A DNA stretch of 64,000 bases from Paracoccaceae bacterium (GCA_024742575.1 JANSYF010000005.1:1-64000); one strand, 5' to 3'. Positions 31,248-41,577 are shown, counted from the first letter of the stretch. A program made the numbers and translations. The notes: a model not told the origin generated them from the letters alone.

Positions 31248-32234
31248 TCAACCCAAGCTCAGGGAGGCCGCGCTCTCGGGCAGTTCTTCGTCAAAGCAAC
31301 GCTGGTAGAATTCGGCTACAGTCTGACGTTCGAGTTCATCGCATTTGTTCAGGAAAGATACGCGGAACGCATATCCCACATCGCGGAAAATCTCGGCGTT
31401 CTGCGCCCAAGCGATCACGGTCCGCGGGCTCATCACGGTCGACAAATCGCCTGACATGAATGCTGCGCGCGAAAGATCCGCCACGGTCACCATCTGGCGC
31501 ACGGTCTTGCGGCCCTTCTCGGTGTTGTAATGCGGTGCCTTGGACAGAACGATCGACGTTTCGGCGTCGATCGATAGATAGTTCAGCGTCGCCACCAAAG
31601 ACCAGCGGTCCATCTGACCTTGGTTGATCTGCTGGGTGCCGTGATAAAGACCAGTAGTGTCACCCAAGCCAACTGTGTTGGCGGTGGCGAAGATGCGGAA
31701 ATACTTGTGCGGGGTGATCACCTCGTTCTGGTCAAGCAGCGTCAGCTTGCCGTCAGTTTCCAGTACCCGCTGGATCACAAACATCACGTCGGCACGACCA
31801 GCGTCGTATTCGTCGAACACAATGGCGGTCGGGTTGCGCAGCGCCCAAGGGAGGATGCCTTCTTGGAATTGGGTGACTTGTTTGCCATCCACCAGTTTGA
31901 TCGCATCCTTACCGATCAGATCGATCCGGCTGATGTGGCTGTCAAGATTGACGCGCACGCAGGGCCAGTTCAGTCGCGCGGAAATCTGTTCGATATGGGT
32001 CGACTTGCCTGTGCCGTGATAGCCTTGGATCATCACGCGACGGTTGTTGCGGAACCCAGCTAGAATCGCCAGCGACGTGTCTGGGTCGAATTTGTAGGTG
32101 CTGTCGATGTCCGGCACGCGGTCCGTGCGCTCTGGAAAGCCATGGACAACCATGTCCGTATCAATGCCAAACACCTCGCGTACGGAAATTTCTTCTGTCG
32201 GTTTGGCGTTGATGTCGATCGTCCCGTCGGCCAT
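31248..32234 (-). CDS. cobS: cobaltochelatase subunit CobS
   Basis: AAA+ MoxR-like: [45 protein letters not shown] opens at 32282. Confidence 0.93.
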   Translation of the reverse strand: MADGTIDINAKPTEEISVREVFGIDTDMVVHGFPERTDRVPDIDSTYKFDPDTSLAILAGFRNNRRVMIQGYHGTGKSTHIEQISARLNWPCVRVNLDSHISRIDLIGKDAIKLVDGKQVTQFQEGILPWALRNPTAIVFDEYDAGRADVMFVIQRVLETDGKLTLLDQNEVITPHKYFRIFATANTVGLGDTTGLYHGTQQINQGQMDRWSLVATLNYLSIDAETSIVLSKAPHYNTEKGRKTVRQMVTVADLSRAAFMSGDLSTVMSPRTVIAWAQNAEIFRDVGYAFRVSFLNKCDELERQTVAEFYQRCFDEELPESAASLSLG

Positions 32235-32323
32235 GTTGCGGACATCCTTCTCAGCTTGGGTTTTGCCTGTGTGGTGCAACATAATGGCGGGAGGAGCAAG
32301 GGAAAGGGCATGGGAATTCGTTC

Positions 32324-32866
32324 ATGACGCCGCAAGAAGAGGTGGAAAACCTCATTGCCCGGGTGGCGATGGGCGACCGTGCCGCGTTCAACCGTCTTTA
32401 TGACAGGACGTCTGCGAAACTTTTTGGCGTTTGCCTGCGTGTGTTGAATGATCGCGTAGAAGCCGAGGAGGTGTTGCAGGACGTGTTCGTAACGGTGTGG
32501 AACAAAGCCGACAGCTACAAGGTCAACGGGTATTCCCCGATGACGTGGCTCATCACGATCACCCGCAACCGCGCGGTGGATCGTCGGCGTGCGATGAAGC
32601 TTCCCCCCGTGCCGATCGAAACCGCCGACCTGATGCCCGACAGCAAACCCGGACCCGAAGCCAGCGCCGTCGCCGCCTCTGAGGCACGTCAGATTACGGC
32701 CTGCCTAGACGAATTGCCCCGCGCGCGTGCGCATTTGGTGCGCCGGGCCTATCTCGAAGGCGACAGCTATGCGGACCTTGCGCAAGCGACGGGGATTAAC
32801 CTGAACACCATTCGCACATGGCTGCGCCGCAGCCTGATGGCCCTGCGGGAGTGTTTGAGCAGATGA
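32324..32866 (+). CDS. ECF RNA polymerase sigma factor
   Basis: Sigma70 region 2 (AFNRLYDRTSAKLFGVCLRVLNDRVEAEEVLQDVFVTVW) and region 4. Confidence 0.93.
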   Translation: MTPQEEVENLIARVAMGDRAAFNRLYDRTSAKLFGVCLRVLNDRVEAEEVLQDVFVTVWNKADSYKVNGYSPMTWLITITRNRAVDRRRAMKLPPVPIETADLMPDSKPGPEASAVAASEARQITACLDELPRARAHLVRRAYLEGDSYADLAQATGINLNTIRTWLRRSLMALRECLSR

Positions 32867-33576
32867 GCGATCAGACCCTCCCCCCCGATGGCCCTGAAGA
32901 GGACGAAGACCGCGTTCTGGCTGCAGAATACGCGCTGGGATTGCTTACCGACAAGGAACGCGCCCTGTTCGAAGCACAGCTTGAAACGGATGCCGGCCTG
33001 CGCGCCGAAGTCGTTGCATGGGATGAACACTTCGCGACCGTCATCATGGACGAGGTCGAAGAGGTGGCCCCGTCACCGCAGGTCACCAAGCGTTTGCAGG
33101 CGATTCTATTCAAACGCGAGAAACAATCATTTTGGCAGCACATCTGGCCTTATGGCTTGGGCGGTTTGGCGGCTGCGCTGGTCCTTTGGCTGGCAATCAA
33201 CACGGGGATCATTAACCCGGAAGAACAGGCCTTGCGCTCTGACCTAGTTGCCGAACTGGCCCCAACTGCTGACGGGGAAGGCCTTGTTATCCGCGCCAAT
33301 GTGGACACAGAACGCGGAGCCGTTCAGGTAGTCCTCTCCGCGGGCACTCCACCAGAGGATCGCGTGTTCGAGCTTTGGCTGATCGCAGGCGACTCAGCGC
33401 CCGTGTCGCTCGGCCTGCTGGATGAGAGCGAAAGTACGATCATCGACCTGCCGCCGGACGTGCTGGCCGTGCTGCCCGGTGCGCTGCTTGCGATTTCGGA
33501 TGAACCTCCCGGGGGGTCGCCGACAGGTGCGCCCACAGGTGCAGTGCGCGCTGCTGGCTCGCTCTCGTCCTCGTGA
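32863..33576 (+). CDS. anti-sigma factor, RskA-like
   Basis: LAAEYALGLLTDKERALFEAQL; single TM; RVFELWLIAGDSAPVSLGLL; ATGA overlap with sigma gene. Confidence 0.85.
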   Translation: MSDQTLPPDGPEEDEDRVLAAEYALGLLTDKERALFEAQLETDAGLRAEVVAWDEHFATVIMDEVEEVAPSPQVTKRLQAILFKREKQSFWQHIWPYGLGGLAAALVLWLAINTGIINPEEQALRSDLVAELAPTADGEGLVIRANVDTERGAVQVVLSAGTPPEDRVFELWLIAGDSAPVSLGLLDESESTIIDLPPDVLAVLPGALLAISDEPPGGSPTGAPTGAVRAAGSLSSS

Positions 33577-33671
33577 TCGACTTGTGATCGCCCATCTGAA
33601 ACGCAGGTGATGTGACGCCCGTGTCTACGTCCGACCCGCCGGAAAGCCGGTGGGAAAAACTGGAGGACGAT

Positions 33672-34241
33672 ATGACACTCAAGACTATGATCACCGCCGC
33701 TGTGGCAGCTACCGTTTTGACCGGCGCAGCCTTTGCCGAAAGCCATGCTGGCACCGACAATCCGATGGTGGGCGGCGCTGCGATGTTCCCAGACATGAAC
33801 ATCGTCGAAAATGCCGTGAATTCCGCCGATCACACCACTCTTGTCGCCGCAGTCAAGGCCGCGGGCCTAGTTGACACCCTGATGGGCGACGGCCCGTTCA
33901 CCGTGTTTGCGCCGACCAATGCGGCCTTTGACATGATTTCAGACGAGTCACTGAATGCATTGCTTCAGCCCAAGGCCAAGGCGCAGTTGACGCAAATCCT
34001 GACCTGCCATGTGGTTGCTGCCAACGCGATGTCAGATGCCATCGCGGGCATGATCGCGGATGATGGCGGAATGCACCCGGTGGAAACCGTGGGTGGCTGC
34101 ACCCTGCAGGCCAAGATGGTTGGCTCCAAGATCACCCTCACGGACGAAAACGGTCGTGAAGCCACCGTCACGATTGCCGATGTGCGGCAGTCGAACGGCG
34201 TAATTCACGTGATCGACCGGGTGCTTTTGCCGGCTCAGTAA
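33672..34241 (+). CDS. exported fasciclin-domain protein
   Basis: Signal peptide; LVDTLMGDGPFTVFAPTNAAFDMI; ILTCHVVA; GVIHVIDRVLLP. Confidence 0.92.
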   Translation: MTLKTMITAAVAATVLTGAAFAESHAGTDNPMVGGAAMFPDMNIVENAVNSADHTTLVAAVKAAGLVDTLMGDGPFTVFAPTNAAFDMISDESLNALLQPKAKAQLTQILTCHVVAANAMSDAIAGMIADDGGMHPVETVGGCTLQAKMVGSKITLTDENGREATVTIADVRQSNGVIHVIDRVLLPAQ

Positions 34242-34349
34242 CCCTTTCAACCCCATCCTAGGGGTGAAGAGATCGCGCAAAAGTGTGTGCCCCGGTCTTG
34301 CGTGTTGGCGGGCTGGGGCACCATGTTCAATTAAGTGAAGGAGGACACG

Positions 34350-34823
34350 ATGTTGAGACGACATTTCCTGCAGACCGCCGCTGCCGCACTGGGCCTTGGA
34401 GCTTTGGCAAAAGGATCGGGTGCAGCCGAGGGTACGTTTGAAATCACCCGCTCCAATTCCGAATGGAAAGCCATGCTGAATTCTCTGGAGTACCGCGTGA
34501 TGCGTGAAGAGGGCACGGAACGTGCGTTCTCATCTCCGCTGAACGACGAGAAACGCGCTGGCATGTTCCATTGCAAAGGGTGCGATCTGGCGCTTTATGC
34601 CTCCGAGCACAAGTACGACAGCGGCACAGGTTGGCCCAGTTTCTGGCAGGCACAGGGCAAGGCCATCGGGACCAAGGCTGATCGGGCTCTGTTCATGGTG
34701 CGGACAGAATGTCATTGCCGCCGCTGCGGCAGTCATTTGGGGCATATCTTCGATGATGGTCCGCAGCCGACAGGCAAGCGGCACTGTATCAACGGTGTCA
34801 GCCTGACGTTCCGCGCCGCATAA
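34350..34823 (+). CDS. msrB: methionine-R-sulfoxide reductase with twin-arginine-like leader
   Basis: MLRRHFLQTAAAALGLGAL leader; AGMFHCKGCDLALY; SGTGWPSFWQ; RTECHCRRCGSHLGHIFDDGP; RHCINGVSLTF. Confidence 0.9.
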   Translation: MLRRHFLQTAAAALGLGALAKGSGAAEGTFEITRSNSEWKAMLNSLEYRVMREEGTERAFSSPLNDEKRAGMFHCKGCDLALYASEHKYDSGTGWPSFWQAQGKAIGTKADRALFMVRTECHCRRCGSHLGHIFDDGPQPTGKRHCINGVSLTFRAA

Positions 34824-34835
34824 TCCGGTATCGGG

Positions 34836-36032
34836 TTATGCGCCTTTCGCGCCTAGCCCAAGTTGCATAAGCGTCTTGCGCACCGGCGTCAGCGTATAAA
34901 GCGCGTCCAATCCCTTGGCTCGGATGTCGCGCAGGGGTTGCGCGCTGAGCATCGAGGTCCGGTTGAGCAGCGTGATTCCCGCCACCCGCGACCGGATGTC
35001 GACGATGCGCTTCTGGTGATAGGTGTCCAGCATCTTGCGATCGCCGATGTCTTGGCCTGCCTGTCGGGCCAGATCGCGCAAGACGCTTAGGTCCTTAAGG
35101 CTCATATTCAGGCCCTGCGCCCCAATAGGCGGCACCACATGAGCTGCCTCTGCCACAAGCGCGATCCGTTCGCCGCTAAGGCGATCCGCGTGTTGGCTGA
35201 TGATAGGCCAGATCGTGCGGCGTGACGCCAGCTCAAGCGGCCCGAACAGGCTGCATGACCGTGCGGTCATTGCCTCTTCGAACGCGTTGGTGCCTAGCGC
35301 CATCAGCGCTTCCGCCTTTGGGCCTTCCTCCATCCAGACGATCGCAGAAGACGGTCGTCCGTCGCGATCGGGCAGGGGAACAAAGGTAAAGGGGCCTCCG
35401 GTGCGGTGAATTTCGGTCGACACATTGCCATGCGGGATTGGATGAGTGACGGCAAAGGCAAGCGCCTTTTGGCCAAAGCGCGTGGTCTGGACGTCGATTC
35501 CCACCGCGTTACGCATGGGCGAGTTGCGCCCGTCCGCCGCAATCACCAGCTTGCAGCGCACCTTGGTACCATCGCTCAGCCCGACACGAGCTTCAGCCTC
35601 GCGCGTGAACAGCGACGTGGTGCCGACCCCGGCGCGAAATGTGACCGTTTCAAGCCCGTCCAAATGCGCCACGAATTCCCGACGCAGCAGCCAATTCGGC
35701 AAGTTCCACCCAAACGGCAGGTCCGAAATGTCGGACGCGTTGAATTCTTTGGTCACGCGCGCTGTAGGCTCTTCGCCACCGGCATCGACGATCCGCATCA
35801 CCTGCAAGGGCATCGCATGGTCCGCCAGTCGCGCCCAAAGCCCGATTTCATCCAAAAACGCCTGAGCGGGCTGCAGAAACGCGGTCGTCCGCAGGTCGGC
35901 CCCTTCCGCATCGCGGTCAGTGACCGGTGGTGCAGGATCAAGGCAAAGAACCGAATAGCCATCCGAACCAAAGGCTGCCGCGGCTGCCAATCCGGCGATT
36001 CCGCCACCTGATACAACGATGTCGTAAGTCAT
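34836..36032 (-). CDS. UbiH/UbiF/VisC family FAD-dependent hydroxylase
   Basis: DIVVSGGGIAGLAAAAAFG; AEAAHVVPPIGAQGLNMSLKD. Confidence 0.88.
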   Translation of the reverse strand: MTYDIVVSGGGIAGLAAAAAFGSDGYSVLCLDPAPPVTDRDAEGADLRTTAFLQPAQAFLDEIGLWARLADHAMPLQVMRIVDAGGEEPTARVTKEFNASDISDLPFGWNLPNWLLRREFVAHLDGLETVTFRAGVGTTSLFTREAEARVGLSDGTKVRCKLVIAADGRNSPMRNAVGIDVQTTRFGQKALAFAVTHPIPHGNVSTEIHRTGGPFTFVPLPDRDGRPSSAIVWMEEGPKAEALMALGTNAFEEAMTARSCSLFGPLELASRRTIWPIISQHADRLSGERIALVAEAAHVVPPIGAQGLNMSLKDLSVLRDLARQAGQDIGDRKMLDTYHQKRIVDIRSRVAGITLLNRTSMLSAQPLRDIRAKGLDALYTLTPVRKTLMQLGLGAKGA

Positions 36033-36104
36033 GGCGTGGCCTTTCGGTTTGGGTGTCGGTTCTCTTATACGCAGGGCGTGTCCGATGTGCGATGCGTCAG
36101 GGCG

Positions 36105-36350
36105 CTATTTTCCAACGGTGATCAGGATCAACAGAGCCATCACCACAGGCACCATCGCTAGTGCGGTCATGGTCAATGCAACAACACCCCATGTCTTAAC
36201 CGCAAGCACCAGAAGGGTCAGCAGCGCGACAAGGAGGTAGTAAATCGTGTCCGGTCCACCTTCCTTAAGATCGCGGGCGATCCAGCCGAACACCGGAATG
36301 GAATAGAATGGGCTGCGGCTCTGCGCGAGTGTTGGTTCGGAAACGGACAT
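36105..36350 (-). CDS. small membrane protein
   Basis: 81 aa after internal start MSVSEPTLAQ; two hydrophobic helices. Confidence 0.5.
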   Translation of the reverse strand: MSVSEPTLAQSRSPFYSIPVFGWIARDLKEGGPDTIYYLLVALLTLLVLAVKTWGVVALTMTALAMVPVVMALLILITVGK

Positions 36351-36438
36351 GTGAGATCCCTCTTTTGTGTTTGTCAGAGAGATAGGCAGCCGAAATCGCT
36401 TGAAAACTGCCAAATTGCCGCAATGCAGCAGGAACGGG

Positions 36439-37083
36439 TCAGGTCAGCCGGGCAAGAAATTCGGTAAGGTCAGATGCGTGGTGGTGGATATGGTCGGCCG
36501 CTACCGCGTCCGGGGCCACATGGACCGTGCGCATGCCCATCGCGTGCGGAGCGGCCAAGTTGCGTGGATCATCCTCAAACATCGCAGCGCTTCGTGTGTC
36601 AGTGCCATCGCGGCCAAACACTTTTTCGAACGCGCTGCGCTCTGGTTTGGGGTGATAATCGGCGTGCTCAACGCCATAGACCGCGTCGAAAATCCCATCA
36701 AGACCGCGCGCTTTCAGCACGTTGCGGGCATACGGTTCCGACCCGTTTGTGTAGACGATCTTTCGCCCCGGCAGATCGCGGATTAGCGATGCCAGATATG
36801 GGTCTTCAGACAGGACGGTGAAGTCGATGTCATGCACTTCGTGTAGGTACGGGGTTGGGTCAACATCATGTTCGCGCATCAACCCGGCCAGGGTGGTCCC
36901 GTAGGTTTTCCAGTATTGGACGCGCAGTGTATTCGCCCGCTCCTTTTCGACGCCCAGCGACTCCATGACAAACTTCGTCATCCGCACTTCGATCTGATCG
37001 AACAGGCGCACGGCAGGTGAATACAAGGTGTTGTCGAGATCGAACACCCAATGGCGGACATGTGTGAAAGCGGATTTTACCAT
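36439..37083 (-). CDS. HAD family pyrimidine 5'-nucleotidase
   Basis: HWVFDLDNTLYSP; KIVYTNGSEPYARNVLKARGLDGIFD; FEDDPRNLAAPHAMGMRTVHV. Confidence 0.88.
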   Translation of the reverse strand: MVKSAFTHVRHWVFDLDNTLYSPAVRLFDQIEVRMTKFVMESLGVEKERANTLRVQYWKTYGTTLAGLMREHDVDPTPYLHEVHDIDFTVLSEDPYLASLIRDLPGRKIVYTNGSEPYARNVLKARGLDGIFDAVYGVEHADYHPKPERSAFEKVFGRDGTDTRSAAMFEDDPRNLAAPHAMGMRTVHVAPDAVAADHIHHHASDLTEFLARLT

Positions 37084-37186
37084 ACCCCGCAAACTAGGTG
37101 TCCCAACTGGGCGCGGCAATGGCTGAACTTGCGTCTTTTGATGAACCAGCGCTATCGTGCTGGAACTTGGATAGGGATCACGCAGT

Positions 37187-37837
37187 ATGAAAGATGTGAA
37201 GCCTCCTCAGAAGGACGCGTATTCGTCGATCCTCGAGGCGATTGATGTGGGTGTTTACCGGCCGGGAGACCGGTTGGTGGAAAGTGATTTGGCTGAACGG
37301 TTTGGCATGTCACGGACACCAATACGCGAGGCGTTGCAGCGGCTTGAAACGCAATCACTGCTGACGCGGGACGGGCGATCGCTGATCGTGGCCTCGCTTG
37401 ACCATAACCAAATGGCCGAGCTTTACGTGGTCCGCACCGAACTTGAGGGGTTGGCCGCGCGCCTTGCTGCCCGGCATGCCACCGAAGAAGAGGTGCAAGT
37501 GCTTCAGGACATGGTGGATGACGACCGTGCTTTGTTAAATGACCCATCCGCCCTCGCGCGGGCGAACCGTCGGTTTCACAAGCAGATCCACCTAGCCTCG
37601 CACAACCGCTTTCTTGTGCAGCAGCTTGATCTTGTGCATCGCTCGATGGCGTTGATGGCAACCACATCTTTGGCGGCGCAGGGACGGGGAGAGATCGCCT
37701 TGGCCGAACATCAGGCGATTGTTGATGCCATCACCCAGCGCAACGAAGATGCGGCGTACAAAGCGTTGCGCGATCATATTTCGGTTGCCTTTGTCACACG
37801 ATTGAAGCTCGACTCGATGGCCAAAGATCAGGTCTAA
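37187..37837 (+). CDS. GntR family (FCD-type) regulator
   Basis: PGDRLVESDLAERFGMSRTPIREALQRLETQSLL. Confidence 0.9.
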   Translation: MKDVKPPQKDAYSSILEAIDVGVYRPGDRLVESDLAERFGMSRTPIREALQRLETQSLLTRDGRSLIVASLDHNQMAELYVVRTELEGLAARLAARHATEEEVQVLQDMVDDDRALLNDPSALARANRRFHKQIHLASHNRFLVQQLDLVHRSMALMATTSLAAQGRGEIALAEHQAIVDAITQRNEDAAYKALRDHISVAFVTRLKLDSMAKDQV

Positions 37838-39640
37838 TCAGCGGATCGTTTCGTGGATGTCACCGCCGGGCACGTCCGGTTCTGATCGGCCATGCTCAGT
37901 CTTGTCCCAGTAGAAGGGTTTGAAGACCAGTTCGGACCACGCTTTGTAGACTGCAAAAACGCCGAGCGGAAAATAGAAGAACATCATTGGCACCCATTGC
38001 ATAAGGCCTTCATGCTGGGTGCGGGCGACCGCTACGAACCCGGTAAGCAAGGACACCAGTTCCGCTAAAATAAAAAGGGCCAGAAGGCCCTTTACCCAAT
38101 CTGCCGGGATCACCTCGAACAAGGGGGTCGTGACCCCTACAAAAACCAGCCAGAATGACCAAAGCGCGGGGGCCAAGGTGAATTGCAGGATGGTGGTTAA
38201 GAAAAACACCTGAAACCCCAGAAATTTGCGCGCGCCGATCTCTCGCAAAAGCAGGAAAGGGCGGCGCATGTGGACAAGATACGTGATGATGTATCCCTTG
38301 AGCCAGCGGGACCGTTGCCGAACCCAAGGAACGATACGATTGTTCGCCTCTTCCCGCGTAACCGTGGGGATGAGGATGGTGCGATAACCGAAACGATAAA
38401 GGCGGATACCAAGGTCCGCATCTTCGGTCACGTTGTGTGCGTCCCATCCACCAACATGTTTTAGCGCGGCCCGTTTCAGGAAAACCGTCGTGCCACCAAG
38501 CGGTATCGGCAGGCCCAGCCGCGCCGCGCCCGCCAGAACGATGCGGAACCAAATGGCGTATTCAATGGTAAAACACCGCGCAAGTGCGTTGGATTTTGTG
38601 TTGTAGAAATCCAAAATGCCCTGAACGCAGGCCACCTCGGACGGCGCTTGATGGAAAGCCTCGACCACCCGCTCGATCTGGTCGATGGCCGGAGCATCCT
38701 CGGCATCCAGCACGCCGATTATATCGCCGCGCGTGTGAGCCAATGCATAGTTCAGCGCGCGGGGTTTGGTGGTGAGCTGCCCATCCGGCACGCTCACGAC
38801 GCGCATCCATGGGGGTAGCGATACTTCGTTTATCATTTGGCGGGTCTTGTTGTCTTTGGCTTCCAGAACCAAGACCACGTCCAGAAGCGATTTCGGGTAG
38901 GTCAGACGCGACAGCCGCAGAACCAGCGCGTTGGCAATAGCCGCTTCGCGGAACAGGGGAACAATCAGGCTCACCACTGGTTTCTCGGCAAGGGGCACAT
39001 CGATTGGGCGATCAGGAGGCTTTTTGTACCCGGCCAAGAATACTGCGATTTTGAACACCAGCGTTGCGATCAGGTTGATCACGGCGACGGCGGTGATCCC
39101 CGCGAAAAAGACGTTTGGGAACAGATAGATCAAGGCCAGACTTATGCCGAAAAACAATGACGCTAGTAGACCGCGTGACAGGCTGAGCTTGTTGATGTCC
39201 CGGCAACTGTAGTCATCCGGAACCAGCCTTTCCGCGCGATCGGCAAGGTAGTCGCAATGGCGGTCTTCGACGATCCGCAGCAAATCCTCTTCGGCGACAT
39301 CGGCAAACAGAACCGGCCCGATAAGTTGCTCCATGATGTCACGCAATTGCGTGCGATCTCGATCAGGCAGGGTGCCGACAAGGATCGCGTCGCCAACCCG
39401 GCCCCAAGGCAGAACCCGGTACTCAAGACAGAATTCCGGAGGAAGCAGCCCGTCCAGTTCTGGATCGGGTGGATAGGTGCCGGGGTTAAGTCGACGATGC
39501 TGCCCAGAAATCTGACGGGCCTGATGCAACACCTGAATTGTGTCCACATCGCGCGCTGCAATCGTCGCATTGCCAGACGAGCGATGCGCTGGTGTCAGCA
39601 CAAATGGTGTCTCAAACCGTGATACTGATCTTCCGAACAT
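37838..39640 (-). CDS. family 2 glycosyltransferase with N-terminal MshEN-like domain
   Basis: LPPEFCLEYRVLPWGRVGDAILVGTLPDRD (MshEN-like); VSLIVPLFREAAIANALV; VLDAEDAP; RQRSRWLKGY. Confidence 0.75.
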   Translation of the reverse strand: MFGRSVSRFETPFVLTPAHRSSGNATIAARDVDTIQVLHQARQISGQHRRLNPGTYPPDPELDGLLPPEFCLEYRVLPWGRVGDAILVGTLPDRDRTQLRDIMEQLIGPVLFADVAEEDLLRIVEDRHCDYLADRAERLVPDDYSCRDINKLSLSRGLLASLFFGISLALIYLFPNVFFAGITAVAVINLIATLVFKIAVFLAGYKKPPDRPIDVPLAEKPVVSLIVPLFREAAIANALVLRLSRLTYPKSLLDVVLVLEAKDNKTRQMINEVSLPPWMRVVSVPDGQLTTKPRALNYALAHTRGDIIGVLDAEDAPAIDQIERVVEAFHQAPSEVACVQGILDFYNTKSNALARCFTIEYAIWFRIVLAGAARLGLPIPLGGTTVFLKRAALKHVGGWDAHNVTEDADLGIRLYRFGYRTILIPTVTREEANNRIVPWVRQRSRWLKGYIITYLVHMRRPFLLLREIGARKFLGFQVFFLTTILQFTLAPALWSFWLVFVGVTTPLFEVIPADWVKGLLALFILAELVSLLTGFVAVARTQHEGLMQWVPMMFFYFPLGVFAVYKAWSELVFKPFYWDKTEHGRSEPDVPGGDIHETIR

Positions 39641-39705
39641 ATGCCCCCCGGACTGATCCGGGAGTCAGATAATCTGCAAACGGTTAAGCGGTGGTTAATG
39701 CCCGC

Positions 39706-40875
39706 TTAGGCGCTGACAGTCTTCCGAGCAGCTATCGAGGCGGCGAAGCGTTCGAACAGGTAGAAGCTGTCCTGTGGGCCGGGGCTTGCCTCGGGGTGTT
39801 GCTGAACCGAGAACACTGGCCGGTCGGCCATGCGGATGCCGCAGTTCGAACCGTCAAAAAGCGACACATGCGTTTCCAGAACACCCGTAGGCAGGGTTTG
39901 GCTGTCCACTGCGAAGCCATGGTTCATAGACGTGATCTCGACTTTGCCAGTCTCTGTGTCTTTCACCGGGTGGTTTGCGCCGTGGTGGCCGTGGTTCATC
40001 TTGACCGTCTTCGCGCCAAGCGCGAGTGCAAGCATCTGGTGGCCAAGGCAAATGCCGAACATCGGCAAATCGGTCTCGTTTAGTATTTTTTGGATCATCG
40101 GCACGGCATAGACGCCGGTCGCAGCCGGATCACCCGGACCGTTCGACAGGAACACACCATCGGGCTTGTGCGCCAGCACATCTTGCGCAGTTGCTGTTGC
40201 CGGAAGCACGGTTACGTCGCAGCCCGCGCTTGCAAGACAACGCAGGATGTTGCGCTTTGCGCCATAATCAATGGCGACCACCTTGTGCTTGGGGTCGGTC
40301 TGGCGGGTGTAGCCTTCGGGCCAAGCCCACCGCATTTCGTCCCAGCGGTATGATTGTGCGCAAGTGACGTCTTTGGCCAAGTCCAGCCCTTCAAGACCGG
40401 GGAACGCGCGTGCCTTTTCAACCAAGGCCGCGATGTCGAACTTACCTTCAGGATTGTGCTCCAATGCCACATGCGGCGCACCAAGTTGCCGGATTGCGCG
40501 AGTCAGGCGGCGGGTGTCGATGCCGCCGATGGCAATCCGCCCCCGGGCCGCAAGCCACTCACTCAGTTCCTGCACAGCGCGCCAGTTCGAGCTTTGCGTC
40601 GGCATCCACTTGACGACCATACCTTCCGCCACTGGATCGCCGGTTTCATCGTCATCCGGGTTCACACCCACATTGCCGATATGCGGGAAGGTGAAGGTCA
40701 CGATCTGGCCCGCGTAAGATGGGTCGGTCATGATTTCCTGATAGCCGGTCATCGCGGTGTTGAAGCACAGTTCCGCTACCGATGTGCCGATTGCGCCAAA
40801 GCCCTGACCGTAGAAAACAGTGCCATCCGCAAGGGCAAGGCAGGCGGTCGGTGTGTCATTCATAGGCTGGGACAT
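39706..40875 (-). CDS. carA: carbamoyl-phosphate synthase small subunit
   Basis: FNTAMTGYQEIMTDPSYAGQIVTFTFPHIGNVGVN; MFGICLGHQMLALALGAKT; NHGFAVD. Confidence 0.96.
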   Translation of the reverse strand: MSQPMNDTPTACLALADGTVFYGQGFGAIGTSVAELCFNTAMTGYQEIMTDPSYAGQIVTFTFPHIGNVGVNPDDDETGDPVAEGMVVKWMPTQSSNWRAVQELSEWLAARGRIAIGGIDTRRLTRAIRQLGAPHVALEHNPEGKFDIAALVEKARAFPGLEGLDLAKDVTCAQSYRWDEMRWAWPEGYTRQTDPKHKVVAIDYGAKRNILRCLASAGCDVTVLPATATAQDVLAHKPDGVFLSNGPGDPAATGVYAVPMIQKILNETDLPMFGICLGHQMLALALGAKTVKMNHGHHGANHPVKDTETGKVEITSMNHGFAVDSQTLPTGVLETHVSLFDGSNCGIRMADRPVFSVQQHPEASPGPQDSFYLFERFAASIAARKTVSA

Positions 40876-41054
40876 GGCGCGACTCCGCAAGGGTAAAATC
40901 TCGCGGAACCTAAGGCTGCACCGCTCTGTGGTCAAGGGAGCAGGAAAAATGTGATATATATACTTTTCAATGACTTAGCGTGCGGCGTCAGCGCTTGCGT
41001 CTAAAGGGGTCCTCGCTTAATGTGCGCGCTCGTTTAACCTTGGGATAGGAACTC

Positions 41055-41519
41055 ATGGACCTTCGCACCCGGCTCAATACGTCTGTCAAGCAGGCGATGC
41101 GCGACAAGGACAGTGCACGGCTTTCGACCCTTCGTCTGATCAATGCCGCGATCAAGGATCGCGACATCGCAGCGCGCGGGGATGGCAACGAAGATGGGGT
41201 GGGGGACGACGAAGTCCTTGGCATCCTTGGTAAAATGGTCAAACAGCGCAGGGACACCGCCAAGACCTACGAAGAGGGTGGGCGACTTGATCTCGCGGAA
41301 CGCGAATTGTCCGAGATTGGCGTGATCGAAGAATTCCTACCGCGCAAGCTTTCAGATGATGAAGTGAAAAACGCTGTGGATGCCGCGGTGTCTGAGACCG
41401 GCGCTTCGTCGATCCGCGACATGGGGCGTGTCATGGGCGCGCTCAAGTCGAAATACACGGGCCAGATGGATTTCGGCGCGGTCGGCGGCATGGTGAAAGA
41501 TCGCCTCTCGGCTCTTTGA
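41055..41519 (+). CDS. GatB/YqeY domain protein
   Basis: MDLRTRLNTSVKQAMRDKDSARLSTLRLINAAIKDRDIA; MGRVMGALKSKYTGQMDFG. Confidence 0.9.
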   Translation: MDLRTRLNTSVKQAMRDKDSARLSTLRLINAAIKDRDIAARGDGNEDGVGDDEVLGILGKMVKQRRDTAKTYEEGGRLDLAERELSEIGVIEEFLPRKLSDDEVKNAVDAAVSETGASSIRDMGRVMGALKSKYTGQMDFGAVGGMVKDRLSAL

Positions 41520-41525
41520 ACAGGT

Positions 41526-41566
41526 GCGTTTCCGTCAACGGAAACGCGGAACTGCGTTGACGCAGT
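41526..41566. repeat. paired-palindrome element, copy 3 (inverted)
   Basis: GCGTTTCCGT-CA-ACGGAAACGC (41526-41547) then ACTGCGT-TG-ACGCAGT (41551-41566). Confidence 0.85.
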
Positions 41567-41577
41567 GCCTTGCCATG

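Noticed and set aside
29690-31459. 589 aa plus-strand ORF
   Set aside because: Antisense to cobT/cobS; low-complexity, no recognisable domain; typical of high-GC shadow frames.
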